A DNA stretch of 64,000 nucleotides from a virus. The DNA is taken from positions 52,241 through 116,240 of the IMG/VR virus record IMGVR_UViG_3300033146_001917; one strand, written 5' to 3'. A program made the position numbers and the translations under genes. The notes under the pieces were generated by a model. That model saw only the letters and a list, made by a program, of their open reading frames with translations. It ran no database searches and was not told the origin of the DNA. Numbering within the stretch: the first letter of the stretch is position 1; each line of letters opens with the position of its first letter. Positions 45,378 through 56,400 of the stretch are shown here, piece after piece.

Positions 45378-45791
45378 TTATCCAAGTATTTTATACGGGT
45401 TAGTGTCTACATCATTGTCACGTGCTTCTTTTTGTATCTCTATAAAATGTGTACTAAGTATCTCTACGTACAATACATGTCTAGCACGATTAACTCCGGT
45501 CCAAAATATTCTACAAAACATTCCCTTTTGTAATTGTCCCCATCTTCGTTGTATTTCAAGTTCGTCTTGCAATACTGGAAGATAAGCACCATTAGCTATT
45601 AGGTTTTCTTCGTTCACAATATCTTGAACACGCACTTGACGTATATCTTCTTTAATATCGACAATATAACCATGTGCAATATTTATTGTATTTTGAGATG
45701 GCTGTACAGCTAAACGATGCGTATCAGAAATAATTTGTTCAGCATGGCTACGTGTTCCGGCTGATTGTCCTTTTAAAAATTGTCCTGTCAT
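45378..45791 (-). CDS. gpV/gp5-like OB-fold baseplate spike protein
   Basis: 137 aa. IAHGYIVDIKEDIRQVRVQ and GQLQKGMFCRIFWTGVNRARHVLYV give the short strand pattern of an OB-fold central spike base (WGQLQKGMFCRI...). It lies between the hub and the gp25-like wedge, where small spike genes are usual. No lysozyme domain; the peptidase activity lies in the adjacent 1940-aa hub. Start at 45791 lacks a strong ribosome binding site. Confidence 0.6.
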   Translation of the reverse strand: MTGQFLKGQSAGTRSHAEQIISDTHRLAVQPSQNTINIAHGYIVDIKEDIRQVRVQDIVNEENLIANGAYLPVLQDELEIQRRWGQLQKGMFCRIFWTGVNRARHVLYVEILSTHFIEIQKEARDNDVDTNPYKILG

Positions 45792-45796
45792 TTGTG

Positions 45797-48700
45797 TTAC
45801 CTATTCTTTAATAAATCATTACCATCTAATTGTAAAAAATTACCAGTAGGATTGAACCAATTATTGGGATGAATCATATTACTCAAATGATCAGCATACA
45901 ATTCGTAATCTTCATCAAGATTATGGAACCAAGTTCCAACACCCTGGATAAAGCTACCTTTGTTATGTTTGATAGGAAGTCCACCTAGCATAGCTTCGGT
46001 GTGCATAACCAAAGGACTATATCTAAATGCTTGGCCTAATTGAGTAACAGTCATTACTTTTTTAAAAATAAATTCTGCTGTAGGATGATCTAAGCCTGTA
46101 TAAAGACTTAGGGCAATACCATAAGCACTATAATCATCAAATCCCTTTGCTAAGGTATTCATTATTGATGTTGCAGTTGCTGTACGCTCATCTGATTTAT
46201 CAGAACTAGTTAATAAATTTATTGGATGAAGAAGATTTTTTACAGCAACACTACTGACCAACCCCATTGCGTCTTCTGTTGACATAGTAACTGTTTCATT
46301 AGTATGAATAACCATGTCAGGAGTAATAGATGTTATGAATCCATCTTGTTGATTAAATTTGTGTACAACTTGTTCTACTTCGATTTGTCCATACATTTCA
46401 TTATATTCATCATAGATATAACATATATCATATGGTTTGATCGAAGGATTACCCATGACAATGATTTCACCACGATATCCTTCTTTTAAGCTACTCTTTA
46501 ATAATGCAGCACTGTAATGTCGTGCCATATTTGCACCAATACAATTAGGGTATTGAGCAAACATTTCTTTTTTCTCATTATCTGGAATACCTGTTTCACA
46601 AGACAAAGTAAGTGTTTCTACATCATCAAATTCTAAAGTACCAGTTTTTGTATTAGTATCTGCACTATTATCTTCGTATTGCAGCGTGATAGTATTGAAT
46701 GTATTCCGATTAGAAGACACAATAGAATTATTAATTATATGATGACTACTAGTAAGAATGTGATATGACCTAAATGGTCGTATAATGCCAGACGTAAGAG
46801 CAGCTTTCTTTATGAAACGATCTACCCAAACGTCTTTAACAAAATGCTCTACATCTGGATTCTGATTATCAAATTCATTTTTAATACTATTTATTATAGT
46901 AGAGCTTATATTTACTTCCTTAAGGTTATTTAAAAGTTCTTGCGTGGTTGTATTACGTGATTCTTGCCATTTATCTAAAGCAGTTTGTAATTTCATAAAC
47001 TGTGTTTGTTCATCAATACTACCATCTCTAGCTCGGTACAGCTGATCTGGTAACCCGAAATACATTGTCATTCTAGGACCAAAATCTCCTTCATATGGTA
47101 CAGTAGACATTATGTATCCAGGGTGACGTAATGTCATTTCTTGAGCAACATCCCATATAGTAGTATTGTACATAACATAATCAGGATTATCATCTGGGAA
47201 CCATAGACCTGGATATGGAATCAAGTGTGTCCAATCCCAAAAATTAATAGACGAATAAGGTGCGAAAATATTATCGTCTTGAGGTTGTTTATTAATAGTC
47301 CATCTATCTTGTATTATACTTCGAATGATATCAGATCTTTCTACTTTTTTTGCTTTTGTATCTTTAGGCTCGAAATGTCCAAAATGTACTACTTCGGATG
47401 ATGATAATAAATCTTCAAGTATATTCCCAGTCCATCCGTCACCACGACCTATAATATGACCTCCATAGCTTCTTGGATCGTGCATTACATTTTGAACTAA
47501 TTCTATAGCGAAACTTTGACATGTAATTTGAATCACATCATTAGTACCAGAAAATTGCACATCTGTGATGACACCATTAAATGGTACATCTAGATTATCG
47601 GGATTATTGTCATATCCTAAGCGTAACTGAATCTGAGTTCCAGGTTGTAACATTAGTGATGTTATCTTATTTTCGTTAACAGTATTTGTTCCAGTATTGT
47701 CATACCCATTTTCAAGTTGTTTCTCAATTTTTTCGAATTTTCTATTACTTAATATACCGGATACATTGGTTAATTGAATAACACATAAATCAGCAGGAAT
47801 TTTCCTGCTTCGAATCATCTGCACATTGGTCACATGTGAATACGAAAAGAAATCATCAAATCCAAATACGCTTCGTTCTCCTAGATCGGATTCAATAAAA
47901 TATAATTTATAAGTAGGATAGGCTCGAAGTATAGAGTTGCCCTGAGTAATCAATTCATTTTCTAATTGATTTACACTTTGTTGAATTAATGAGGGGTTAC
48001 TATAATCTTGTTTCGTATTGGAAGTAATAGAATTTTGTTGTGGGTAACATGTACGTAATACATCTTTAGGATTAATTGCTTTATTATTACGTAGTACTTC
48101 AAAGTGCAAATGAGCCCCTTGGCTACGTCCAGTATTTCCGACACTACCAATTTGTTGCTGAAGATTAATTTGTAAATAAGAATCCCTGTCTGTGGTTATT
48201 TGTTTCCAACCAGGTTTTTTCCAAAACACAGTAGATATATTATTAATAATTTCATCCCATTGCATGTGCAGGTACCGAGTAGAATACTCACGATCATATT
48301 TTATTACGATATGTACACCGGTTCCGCCATTTTTAGAATTTTTAGTTCGATTAGTTGCACTATAAGATACTGTTACTACAGTGCCTGTAGTTGCTGACAA
48401 AATGGGTTGTCCTTCTGTCTCTTTGGTATCGTATGCAAAAGCAATGTCAATACCTTTGTGAGGACGAGACGCTACTGATTTGGGTGGTTTATCTGGGTGG
48501 TCAGCATTCCATTTAGCATTTACTGGATCAGATCTATTTAGTGAAAATTCACTAGTCACTACTCTTCCATGACTATCAAGAGGCCAACAGCATATAAATG
48601 AATTAAATCCTTGCCCTTGTTCTTCAAGGTCTCCACTTGTTTGTAATGCGGTAAATGGATCAAAATAATGAGTTGGTATATAGCCAAGTGTTTCTGGGGG

Positions 48701-51619
48701 CTCTAATGAGTACGACTTCCAGTAAGTTTGTGACTGGTTATATATATCAGTGGTTGGAGTATTGTGTTTAATCTCAATTGGATTATTTGTTTCAGCACTA
48801 GCTATAATAGATGATGTTATTGAACCGCCATCTATTGCTTCTGGGTATAGAAAATAAGATCCATCTATTTTGTCATTAATTGTTTTGTATGCTTTTTTAA
48901 GGCCTTCGTTGTCACCATCCATTATTTTTTGACGTTTAGCTACTATCTTACGTACTTTCTTTTCAGAACCTAATCCAGTAAATCGAGCTTCTTGTACACG
49001 TTTTGCTTTATCAGCTCCTAATACATGTTTAATATATATATTTTGTAACCAATCTTTTTCCGCTGCATGACGTTGCTCTGTAGTGGATTTAAGTATAGCT
49101 TGTGTAGACATTTTAAGAGAATGTGGAGAAATCAAGCTCTCTTGAGATCCAGTAGTTGTAGGATATAGATAAAAATCTGGATTAAGAGCACTCGCCGGAG
49201 AAATATTACGAATGCCTAAATTCTCGGCATCTGCAAGATCATTTAAAGCGTTAGCTACATCAGTGTAACGTGTATCAGACTGTAAAATATTGTATAACTC
49301 GTTTAAAGGAAAATCAGGATAGGCATTAGATGTTGATTTCAAACCTTGTTTTCTGATCAAGTTACGAACAGGATCAAATATATCTAAAGCTAACAACGGT
49401 GATGCAGACAAATTATCTAAAAAATCATTTATAAATTTGTTCCAATCACTTAACTGACTACGTATTAAATCATATCTAATATAATTATAATCTTGTCCTA
49501 TATTTGATAAATATTCACGATACTGATTGTCTTGTACAGAAGTAGTTGAGTTACTAATAGCATCATACGTTAAAATTGTATCTGCTATGTCACTCAATAC
49601 ACTAAACTGATCTTTTCCTACACTGTATGTACGGTATTCCCCCTCTTCCAAATAATATGATGTATCTGGTTCAGTATTGTATTCTGTATTTGTTAATATG
49701 TGTTGTACGTATCCATTTTGGGATATAATTTTCCACACATCTTCTTGTATACGTGTAATACCAGTTACATCATTTTCGGTAAGAGTTAAAAAAGCTATTA
49801 ATTTACGTTCAAATACTGAAAAATGCATTCCTTTTTCGGTACCTGAATTACGTACAATAGCAGCTTTACCATATCCTGATTGCAAATCTTTAATTAAATT
49901 GCCTACTATTTTACGTAAATTGGTAGATAATTCATCTACTAATTTACCTAATGCTTCGTTACGATCATCGTATTTATTACACTTATAGTATGATCTAAGC
50001 CAATATGATTCTGGTAAATTTCGACTTGTATTGTAATCATCTTTGTTATTATGCTGTACTGTCGCTATAAGGTTAAAACCACTTGATACATTAACTAATG
50101 GATTAAATTTCAGTTCATTAGATAAAATATTAAATAATTCTTGTCTAATATCTGTATTGGTAGTAAAAGATACTCCAGATTCAAGTGATTCTTTCGTTGA
50201 TCTAGTAATAGGATTATCTATTAGGGTTAATTTAATAGATGTGGTACCAGGCTGACCCTTAACCGTATTAATAGACATATTTTCAAATATAAATTCATTC
50301 AAACCACAAGCATTGACTAATGTATTAGTTATTCTAAGATTCTTTTGTCCAGATGGTATCCATCTGTAATTATGAGCTTGCGAATCTTGTAGAGCATATA
50401 ACTTAGTAAGTTCTTTAACCGCTGTATCTTCCGTTGTCATTAAGGATAATGTAAATACAGCATCTACACTTCCAATATGTTGATAGGTAGGATATTGATG
50501 ACCAATAAGAGGAACCCGCGCCAAAATATTATTAAAAGCAAGAGACAACCCGATTGGGATCAATCCAATTTGTTCGAAATTAAGGACGATGTCTTTTTTC
50601 TTGAGTACTTGATCTTTACCTGTACTTGGTTGTGCATCTATATCTATTTTTTTTGAATCAATTGTTGATTTTTTAATCTGAAATACAGTAGCTTTATCGT
50701 CCGATGTAAGTACTACAGGAGTCCATCCACCATTCTCGCTAACTGCATCTTTCATATTTGCAACTCTACATTCTCGATCTAGAATCATATCCTCAAGTAC
50801 ACTACGTATTTGAGAATCGTCTAAACGAGATCCCATGCTGGTTGTATCACCTAAATTTGCTAATTGTATATTTATGCCGCTATCGTTTAATTTATTTTGA
50901 ATAGCTTCACGTAAGTCAGAATCAATATTAGTAAACTCGGATGGACTAGAATAATCAAGTGGTATTGATGGATCCATATTATTTACTATGGCTTTTAATT
51001 TATAGGCTTGATCATTAAGTTTTGTATATTCAGCTTTGTCCACAAATACAAACTGAGTAGTAGCTAGTTTAATTGCATTGTCCAAAGATACAGTACGTCG
51101 ATATAAAGGACGTCCTTCGTATTTACGAGCTTGTTCGCTGGTATAGAGTAATTTCCAGGCACGTGAATCGACTGGATTTGGAACTGACTTATTCGAAAAT
51201 ATATCTTCACGAAATCTAAAGTTAGGAGAATAAGGAAGATAATTAAACCATACAAATGTTAAAGCTACTTGTAACCTATTTGTATTTCCACTAACAGTCA
51301 TTATCTCCATTTGCTGTAGTGCGAGCACCATTGAACTTGTAGCGTCATTTAATATACTTTTTCTAATAAATTCATTTTCTACCCATACAAATGGAGTCAC
51401 GCGAATCTGACTAACAAAATCTGTTAATTTAGGGAGATCATTTTCTACAAGATTTAATATCATAGAAATTTGAATTTCGGCAAATCCAGAACGTAATTTC
51501 TGCGATGATCTAGTTCGTAATGTTTGCCAAAAATTATTATATGATTTTCTTTGAATACTGATTTGGTCTGGTGGAACAATAAATTCTATATCGTTTAATT
51601 GGCAGCGTCCTAATTTCAT
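45797..51619 (-). CDS. Giant baseplate hub protein with M23 peptidase domain
   Basis: 1940 aa. Residues about 1-170 form a base with VWVENEFIR and FVWFNYLPYSP, typical of hub-associated tail proteins. Near 1040-1185 lies an M23 zinc metallopeptidase: HKGID (Zn ligands His and Asp), RYLHM and GAHLHFE (catalytic and Zn His). Then, from about 1255, a hub domain like late control D/gp27-type: PGTQIQLRLGYDNN near 1323 and VIQITCQSFAIELV. Peptidoglycan cleavage during DNA entry is the expected role. The peptidase being fused within the hub rather than the tape measure is unusual but known. Confidence 0.85.
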   Translation of the reverse strand: MKLGRCQLNDIEFIVPPDQISIQRKSYNNFWQTLRTRSSQKLRSGFAEIQISMILNLVENDLPKLTDFVSQIRVTPFVWVENEFIRKSILNDATSSMVLALQQMEIMTVSGNTNRLQVALTFVWFNYLPYSPNFRFREDIFSNKSVPNPVDSRAWKLLYTSEQARKYEGRPLYRRTVSLDNAIKLATTQFVFVDKAEYTKLNDQAYKLKAIVNNMDPSIPLDYSSPSEFTNIDSDLREAIQNKLNDSGINIQLANLGDTTSMGSRLDDSQIRSVLEDMILDRECRVANMKDAVSENGGWTPVVLTSDDKATVFQIKKSTIDSKKIDIDAQPSTGKDQVLKKKDIVLNFEQIGLIPIGLSLAFNNILARVPLIGHQYPTYQHIGSVDAVFTLSLMTTEDTAVKELTKLYALQDSQAHNYRWIPSGQKNLRITNTLVNACGLNEFIFENMSINTVKGQPGTTSIKLTLIDNPITRSTKESLESGVSFTTNTDIRQELFNILSNELKFNPLVNVSSGFNLIATVQHNNKDDYNTSRNLPESYWLRSYYKCNKYDDRNEALGKLVDELSTNLRKIVGNLIKDLQSGYGKAAIVRNSGTEKGMHFSVFERKLIAFLTLTENDVTGITRIQEDVWKIISQNGYVQHILTNTEYNTEPDTSYYLEEGEYRTYSVGKDQFSVLSDIADTILTYDAISNSTTSVQDNQYREYLSNIGQDYNYIRYDLIRSQLSDWNKFINDFLDNLSASPLLALDIFDPVRNLIRKQGLKSTSNAYPDFPLNELYNILQSDTRYTDVANALNDLADAENLGIRNISPASALNPDFYLYPTTTGSQESLISPHSLKMSTQAILKSTTEQRHAAEKDWLQNIYIKHVLGADKAKRVQEARFTGLGSEKKVRKIVAKRQKIMDGDNEGLKKAYKTINDKIDGSYFLYPEAIDGGSITSSIIASAETNNPIEIKHNTPTTDIYNQSQTYWKSYSLEPPETLGYIPTHYFDPFTALQTSGDLEEQGQGFNSFICCWPLDSHGRVVTSEFSLNRSDPVNAKWNADHPDKPPKSVASRPHKGIDIAFAYDTKETEGQPILSATTGTVVTVSYSATNRTKNSKNGGTGVHIVIKYDREYSTRYLHMQWDEIINNISTVFWKKPGWKQITTDRDSYLQINLQQQIGSVGNTGRSQGAHLHFEVLRNNKAINPKDVLRTCYPQQNSITSNTKQDYSNPSLIQQSVNQLENELITQGNSILRAYPTYKLYFIESDLGERSVFGFDDFFSYSHVTNVQMIRSRKIPADLCVIQLTNVSGILSNRKFEKIEKQLENGYDNTGTNTVNENKITSLMLQPGTQIQLRLGYDNNPDNLDVPFNGVITDVQFSGTNDVIQITCQSFAIELVQNVMHDPRSYGGHIIGRGDGWTGNILEDLLSSSEVVHFGHFEPKDTKAKKVERSDIIRSIIQDRWTINKQPQDDNIFAPYSSINFWDWTHLIPYPGLWFPDDNPDYVMYNTTIWDVAQEMTLRHPGYIMSTVPYEGDFGPRMTMYFGLPDQLYRARDGSIDEQTQFMKLQTALDKWQESRNTTTQELLNNLKEVNISSTIINSIKNEFDNQNPDVEHFVKDVWVDRFIKKAALTSGIIRPFRSYHILTSSHHIINNSIVSSNRNTFNTITLQYEDNSADTNTKTGTLEFDDVETLTLSCETGIPDNEKKEMFAQYPNCIGANMARHYSAALLKSSLKEGYRGEIIVMGNPSIKPYDICYIYDEYNEMYGQIEVEQVVHKFNQQDGFITSITPDMVIHTNETVTMSTEDAMGLVSSVAVKNLLHPINLLTSSDKSDERTATATSIMNTLAKGFDDYSAYGIALSLYTGLDHPTAEFIFKKVMTVTQLGQAFRYSPLVMHTEAMLGGLPIKHNKGSFIQGVGTWFHNLDEDYELYADHLSNMIHPNNWFNPTGNFLQLDGNDLLKNR

Positions 51620-51621
51620 GA

Positions 51622-54600
51622 TTAGTTAAATAAGTTATTACCAGCAAGAAGTGTATCTATACTAGAATAACTGCTCCTATTATTTAGATTAACAGTTGTA
51701 GATCCATGTGTCATACGTTGCATCAAGGTAGTTAATTGATCTGTATTAATATTAGTATCACCATAACTTTGAATTGTCATGTTACGCCCCATGCTGGATA
51801 ACCGTGTAGAATTCTGATGCATCATTTGTGGTACGGTAGGACTACCTGATGGATGTGGTGACATTATATCAGAAGGACGCAAATTTGATGCTGCTTTGCC
51901 TCTACTCACATTCATATCCATAGATTGATTTAATATAGATTTAGATCCAAGTGATTTAGGTATGGAATGCACTGATGGAGCATTATGCTTAAAATTATTT
52001 TGTTGATGTTGCTCAGGTTGTGGCTTGAATGATTTTTGAGCAGGCCGACGTGATGAGGGTGATTCGTCAGTATCTAGCTTCCTGCGAGGACGTGAACTAG
52101 GTGTGATTGTATCGTTAGTTGATCCAAGAGCCATCATTAGTGCAGTTGACCCAATGACTCCAGCTCCTAATAACACTTTGTGCTTAGATATATGCTTACC
52201 TAGCGCAGTAAGTATATTACTTTCAGCAAGATGACTTGCACTTTTCTCGGCATACTTGCCAGCATTAGCTAGATTTTCTTTAGCTAATTGTCCTGCAGAA
52301 TGTTCTGCTCCACTAACAGCTTTTGTATAACTATTTGCTGTATCGTCTATTAAATTTCCTCCATGTTGTGAAAGAACATCTAGGTAACGAGACATATTGC
52401 CTATTTTAAATGGAGCACCTCTTCCAGCTAACTGATTTGATATGCTTATTGAACCTTCACTAATCCTAGTTCTCATTGATGACATAATATTTTCAGCTGT
52501 TTGCTTTAAATCAATACCAGGAAGATGTTCACCAATTTGCACTCCAAAACCACTTTCAACTTCAGCTATATTTTCTATATCTAATCCCTTAGTAATAGCT
52601 TGCTCTAACATAGAACCATGATTAACATTAAGCATCTCGTTAACCAGTTCATGTAATCTATGCCCATCATTTGTTTTACTTGATCTCATAATGTTAGATA
52701 AAATAGACATATGTGCTTCTAATTTATCTGCACTACTATGTTTAGAAGATATTGGACTTTGCTCTAGGTAAGTAATCAATAATTGCGCATTTGAAAGAGA
52801 CTGCCCAGATAAATTTTCTAAGACCGCTTCGCGTGCTTGTGACATAACTGTAGAAATTTGTGGTGTCCATTTTTGAACTATACCTAATTTCTTAATGTCT
52901 TTAGCCATCTTTAAATCAGCCATTACGTTCTCTAATTGAGAACCAGCTCTTTGTGGCTTAACTAATTGTTGTCTGAGTTGATTACGCGCCTGTTCAATTG
53001 AGTAAGTACTTTCTCTTAATCCTGTTCCTAATTTAGGAGCAATAGTTTTATGCATCTTTTGTTCTAAATCAGGATTCACTAATACTATTGCATTTGTATC
53101 AGCATCAAAGTCGCCAGCATTATTAATAATATTACTAATCATAAAGTCTTTAGCATCAAATCCCTTAAACTTAACTTGTTGCATTTTGGCGGGAATCATA
53201 GCTACTGGTTCAGTAATATTTTTAGACGAACGTATATTAATTATCTGACTAGAAAATGCATTAATACCTGGATGTCTAATATTTATAGCAGCTATAGTCT
53301 CTGTTCCTGATAACAGTCTACTTCTCATTGCTTTAAATTTTGTAGCATCTTTTACAAAAGGTTCTAACTCGTTAAGCATTTGTTTGGCTTGATTATGTGG
53401 AATTATAAATGTTTGGGATAAGTCATTTAAAGCTCGTGTAGCTTTTGGAGATGAACCTACTGCTGGTACCGAAGTAAGGAAACGACTACCTAACATTTTG
53501 CCACGATACATTCCGCCCATACCCTTACCAAGTGGGGTGGAATGAGCTTGAAGTACAGGCATTAGTATTTCATCAATATGACTAGCAGCCGACTTGTCAC
53601 TGTAGTGTTGAATAGATCGAGTTACATCATGAAATGATCTGTTTATTCCATTTCGAATAGTATTCCCCTCAAAAGTATTTATATCTTGAAGAGGTATCAT
53701 AGTTTTTTGGCTAGGTACATAAATATGTTTTGCTACTTGTTCTTTTCCAATCTTTTCTGTATGTTGTATCCAACCACCTTCAGGACCAATACTTTGTAAC
53801 CAGTTATTAAAATCACGTTTAGAATAATCACGTGATTTTATATTCCAAACCTGTGCATCTTTGCCTGGAGTAAATCGGCCCTCTATTGAAGCTAAGGTTT
53901 TAGTTAGCTCTTGATGAACAGCTTTTTTGCTAGGTTCAGTAACATCAACACGATGTTCTAGTTCTCTGCGAATTTCTTCTCCTAAATCTTCAAAACCGGC
54001 TCCATGCAAATGCTCTGACAATCTAGGTTCCCAGGAACCCATTTTCCCAGCACCTGTATATTCCTTGGGATTACCATAATGTAATTGCACATTACCTGAT
54101 GCTATACCCTCCGACGCTGCATCAAACTCTTGATTAGTAAGTGCAACATCATCAGCTAATTGAAAAAATTTATCATCACCTAACACCAATGGTATTGCAC
54201 CAAATGTTTCTCCAAATTCATGCTTACTTAGCTGAAGTTCGTTACGAGAATAATTTATTAAATCCTTGATTAATGCAGTATGGTCAGTAATACCATTAGT
54301 AGTAGCACGTTGCTCAAACTTACGCGCAACACCATGAATATCTGACACCAATTCATGCATTGCAGTAGTTCTGCCATTAGCTATATTAGTTGCATTAACG
54401 TCAAAATTACTCTGTCGATGTTTGGCAATATTGCGCATATTCGTAAGCATTTGCTGTGTGTGTAGGCTTTTGTTTTTCCTTAGTTCATCCATACTTACGA
54501 TCACTTGACTTCTCGCACCGAGAAATGGACTTTTATCAATATCTAAATCGTTTATATGCTTGGTTAAAGTTTTATTGCTATCGCGTCGTATCACAGCTTT

Positions 54601-56400
54601 TACACTACCAAAGAATTTTTCCCATCTTGTCATCTCACGTTTTTCTTGTGCGAATATTGTAGCAATATTACCGGCACCCTCTTTAACATGGGTAGTTGAA
54701 TATAAATACTTTTTATTTTTTTCAACAGATACTGCTTTGCCAGTATCTGAATATCCTAGCAATGTACCGACTTGTAGTTTACTCCCTCTTTTATCACGTA
54801 TCATTTGCATAGCATCAGCATTTACACGTGTAAGATTCAATTCTACAATACGTTGTTGTGCTAATAAGTCTGCTGCTTGGTTTTTCATTACTCCACCACC
54901 TTCTGTTAAACCTAAATCTTGAATGATTTGAGGATGTGTAACAGGATCTATATATAGAGTAGGTAATGATGGAGCTATATTTTTTGTTCTAACACCTGTT
55001 ATGTCTTTTATATATTTAGGTGAGTATTCTGCTTTATCTAATTCGTTATTAATAATGAATCTATTACTTGGTGTAGCTACTGGTTCCCAATTTCTTATAA
55101 TTTGATCTGGACGTCTACTAATATCTACCTCATTAGGTGTCATACTCCACTGCCTAATATCTAGTCCACTATCCATGTATATACCATTAGCAATTGCCGA
55201 AGGACTAGTACCTCCTTTAAGTCTACCAGTCTCAATAAGAGAAACGGCTTCGCTAGATGTGATAGGCCTGTATTTAGTTACATAGCCTCCTTCCTTAGAT
55301 ATCCAGTCCTGCTCTTCTGTAAGTACTTGTACTTCATGTGATTTTAATTTTTGGAAAGCACGACCACCCGCGTCAGGAAAAACATCTGGAATATTAGGTA
55401 CTGATTCTAATTCTTCGAAGACATGAGATTGCAAATCCTTAACTGCACGTTGAAGTTGTACATCATTCATTGTGCCATTATTTACTTGAGGAACAATTCT
55501 GTTCGTAAATTCATGAAGCAAGTATTCTTCGCGATTCCAACTTTGTGTAATAGCTTTAGTTTTTGGATCGTATATTTTTACTCCAGGCGCTATATAACGT
55601 GTCTTAAGAGTTGTACCACGTAACATAGTTCCATCTTTTGTAATAGGTAATTCTAATGATATATCTTTCTCAGGAAATTGAAGTGAATAAGAGCTACGAT
55701 CAACAAACACTGAGTTTGTTGTTTCAAAAATATGAGCTGATCCTAAACTCTTATCGATCTTATCAAGATATGGTTGTAAATGAGCTGGAAGTTTGTCACG
55801 AGGTATTATGCTAGCTGTAGTGTTGTTGATTGGTGTAGATAGTTCAATAGCTCCAATATTGGCAGGTTTAGCCAAATCATCAAATTGCGCCCAATGAGAT
55901 CGAGCGGCATTTATATTATGCTTAAAAGTTCCAAATATACTATTTGATACACGCGTATTTCCATGTGCTCCTTGTATTGCAATAGTTCTCTGTAAACCTT
56001 CAAATGATTTAACAGCATTCAATTCAGCTAAAAACTGATCTTTAGTAAATTGATCTAACCGAGATTCTGATTCTATTGCTAATTGCCATGCTTGTTTGGC
56101 AATATCTGTATGACGTCCAATAGGAGTACGCTGTAATGTACTAGATGACAAATCTCTAATATATTGAAGATTCATTTCTAGTTTAGATATATCTGGAGAT
56201 ATAGGTGAACTAAAAGTACTGGTAGCAACAGTGTTAAGATTTAATTTACTGGAAGCTACAGCACTAGCAGCAGATGAGACTTGAGAATCAACATCTTGAA
56301 AAGCTTGCCATGCAACAAATGCACTAGTACTAATTATAGGAGTAGCGGTAATTGCAGTACTTACAAATCCTAGACCACTAGAATTTTGATTGTCTGTCAT
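51622..56400 (-). CDS. Giant tail protein with RNA polymerase beta-prime-like (double-psi barrel) motifs
   Basis: 1592 aa. Residues about 958-982 (GKGMGGMYRGKMLGSRFLTS..VG) resemble the beta-prime LLGKRVDYSGRSVIVVGP segment, and AKQMLNELEPFV the following K-MALELF-PF. INIRHPGINAF (1040-1049) resembles NRAPTLHRLGIQAF, and NNAGDFDADTNAIVLV (1093-1108) resembles NADFDGDQMAVHVPL, with the three Mg-binding Asp kept and Gly replaced by Ala. KDIKKLGIVQKW and YLEQSPISSKHS follow, as after the barrel in crAss-type virion polymerases. The N-terminal 950 residues are unassigned; near 1390-1410 lies a membrane-like segment. Placed among tail genes, it might be injected. Activity is an inference. Confidence 0.6.
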   Translation of the reverse strand: MTDNQNSSGLGFVSTAITATPIISTSAFVAWQAFQDVDSQVSSAASAVASSKLNLNTVATSTFSSPISPDISKLEMNLQYIRDLSSSTLQRTPIGRHTDIAKQAWQLAIESESRLDQFTKDQFLAELNAVKSFEGLQRTIAIQGAHGNTRVSNSIFGTFKHNINAARSHWAQFDDLAKPANIGAIELSTPINNTTASIIPRDKLPAHLQPYLDKIDKSLGSAHIFETTNSVFVDRSSYSLQFPEKDISLELPITKDGTMLRGTTLKTRYIAPGVKIYDPKTKAITQSWNREEYLLHEFTNRIVPQVNNGTMNDVQLQRAVKDLQSHVFEELESVPNIPDVFPDAGGRAFQKLKSHEVQVLTEEQDWISKEGGYVTKYRPITSSEAVSLIETGRLKGGTSPSAIANGIYMDSGLDIRQWSMTPNEVDISRRPDQIIRNWEPVATPSNRFIINNELDKAEYSPKYIKDITGVRTKNIAPSLPTLYIDPVTHPQIIQDLGLTEGGGVMKNQAADLLAQQRIVELNLTRVNADAMQMIRDKRGSKLQVGTLLGYSDTGKAVSVEKNKKYLYSTTHVKEGAGNIATIFAQEKREMTRWEKFFGSVKAVIRRDSNKTLTKHINDLDIDKSPFLGARSQVIVSMDELRKNKSLHTQQMLTNMRNIAKHRQSNFDVNATNIANGRTTAMHELVSDIHGVARKFEQRATTNGITDHTALIKDLINYSRNELQLSKHEFGETFGAIPLVLGDDKFFQLADDVALTNQEFDAASEGIASGNVQLHYGNPKEYTGAGKMGSWEPRLSEHLHGAGFEDLGEEIRRELEHRVDVTEPSKKAVHQELTKTLASIEGRFTPGKDAQVWNIKSRDYSKRDFNNWLQSIGPEGGWIQHTEKIGKEQVAKHIYVPSQKTMIPLQDINTFEGNTIRNGINRSFHDVTRSIQHYSDKSAASHIDEILMPVLQAHSTPLGKGMGGMYRGKMLGSRFLTSVPAVGSSPKATRALNDLSQTFIIPHNQAKQMLNELEPFVKDATKFKAMRSRLLSGTETIAAINIRHPGINAFSSQIINIRSSKNITEPVAMIPAKMQQVKFKGFDAKDFMISNIINNAGDFDADTNAIVLVNPDLEQKMHKTIAPKLGTGLRESTYSIEQARNQLRQQLVKPQRAGSQLENVMADLKMAKDIKKLGIVQKWTPQISTVMSQAREAVLENLSGQSLSNAQLLITYLEQSPISSKHSSADKLEAHMSILSNIMRSSKTNDGHRLHELVNEMLNVNHGSMLEQAITKGLDIENIAEVESGFGVQIGEHLPGIDLKQTAENIMSSMRTRISEGSISISNQLAGRGAPFKIGNMSRYLDVLSQHGGNLIDDTANSYTKAVSGAEHSAGQLAKENLANAGKYAEKSASHLAESNILTALGKHISKHKVLLGAGVIGSTALMMALGSTNDTITPSSRPRRKLDTDESPSSRRPAQKSFKPQPEQHQQNNFKHNAPSVHSIPKSLGSKSILNQSMDMNVSRGKAASNLRPSDIMSPHPSGSPTVPQMMHQNSTRLSSMGRNMTIQSYGDTNINTDQLTTLMQRMTHGSTTVNLNNRSSYSSIDTLLAGNNLFN

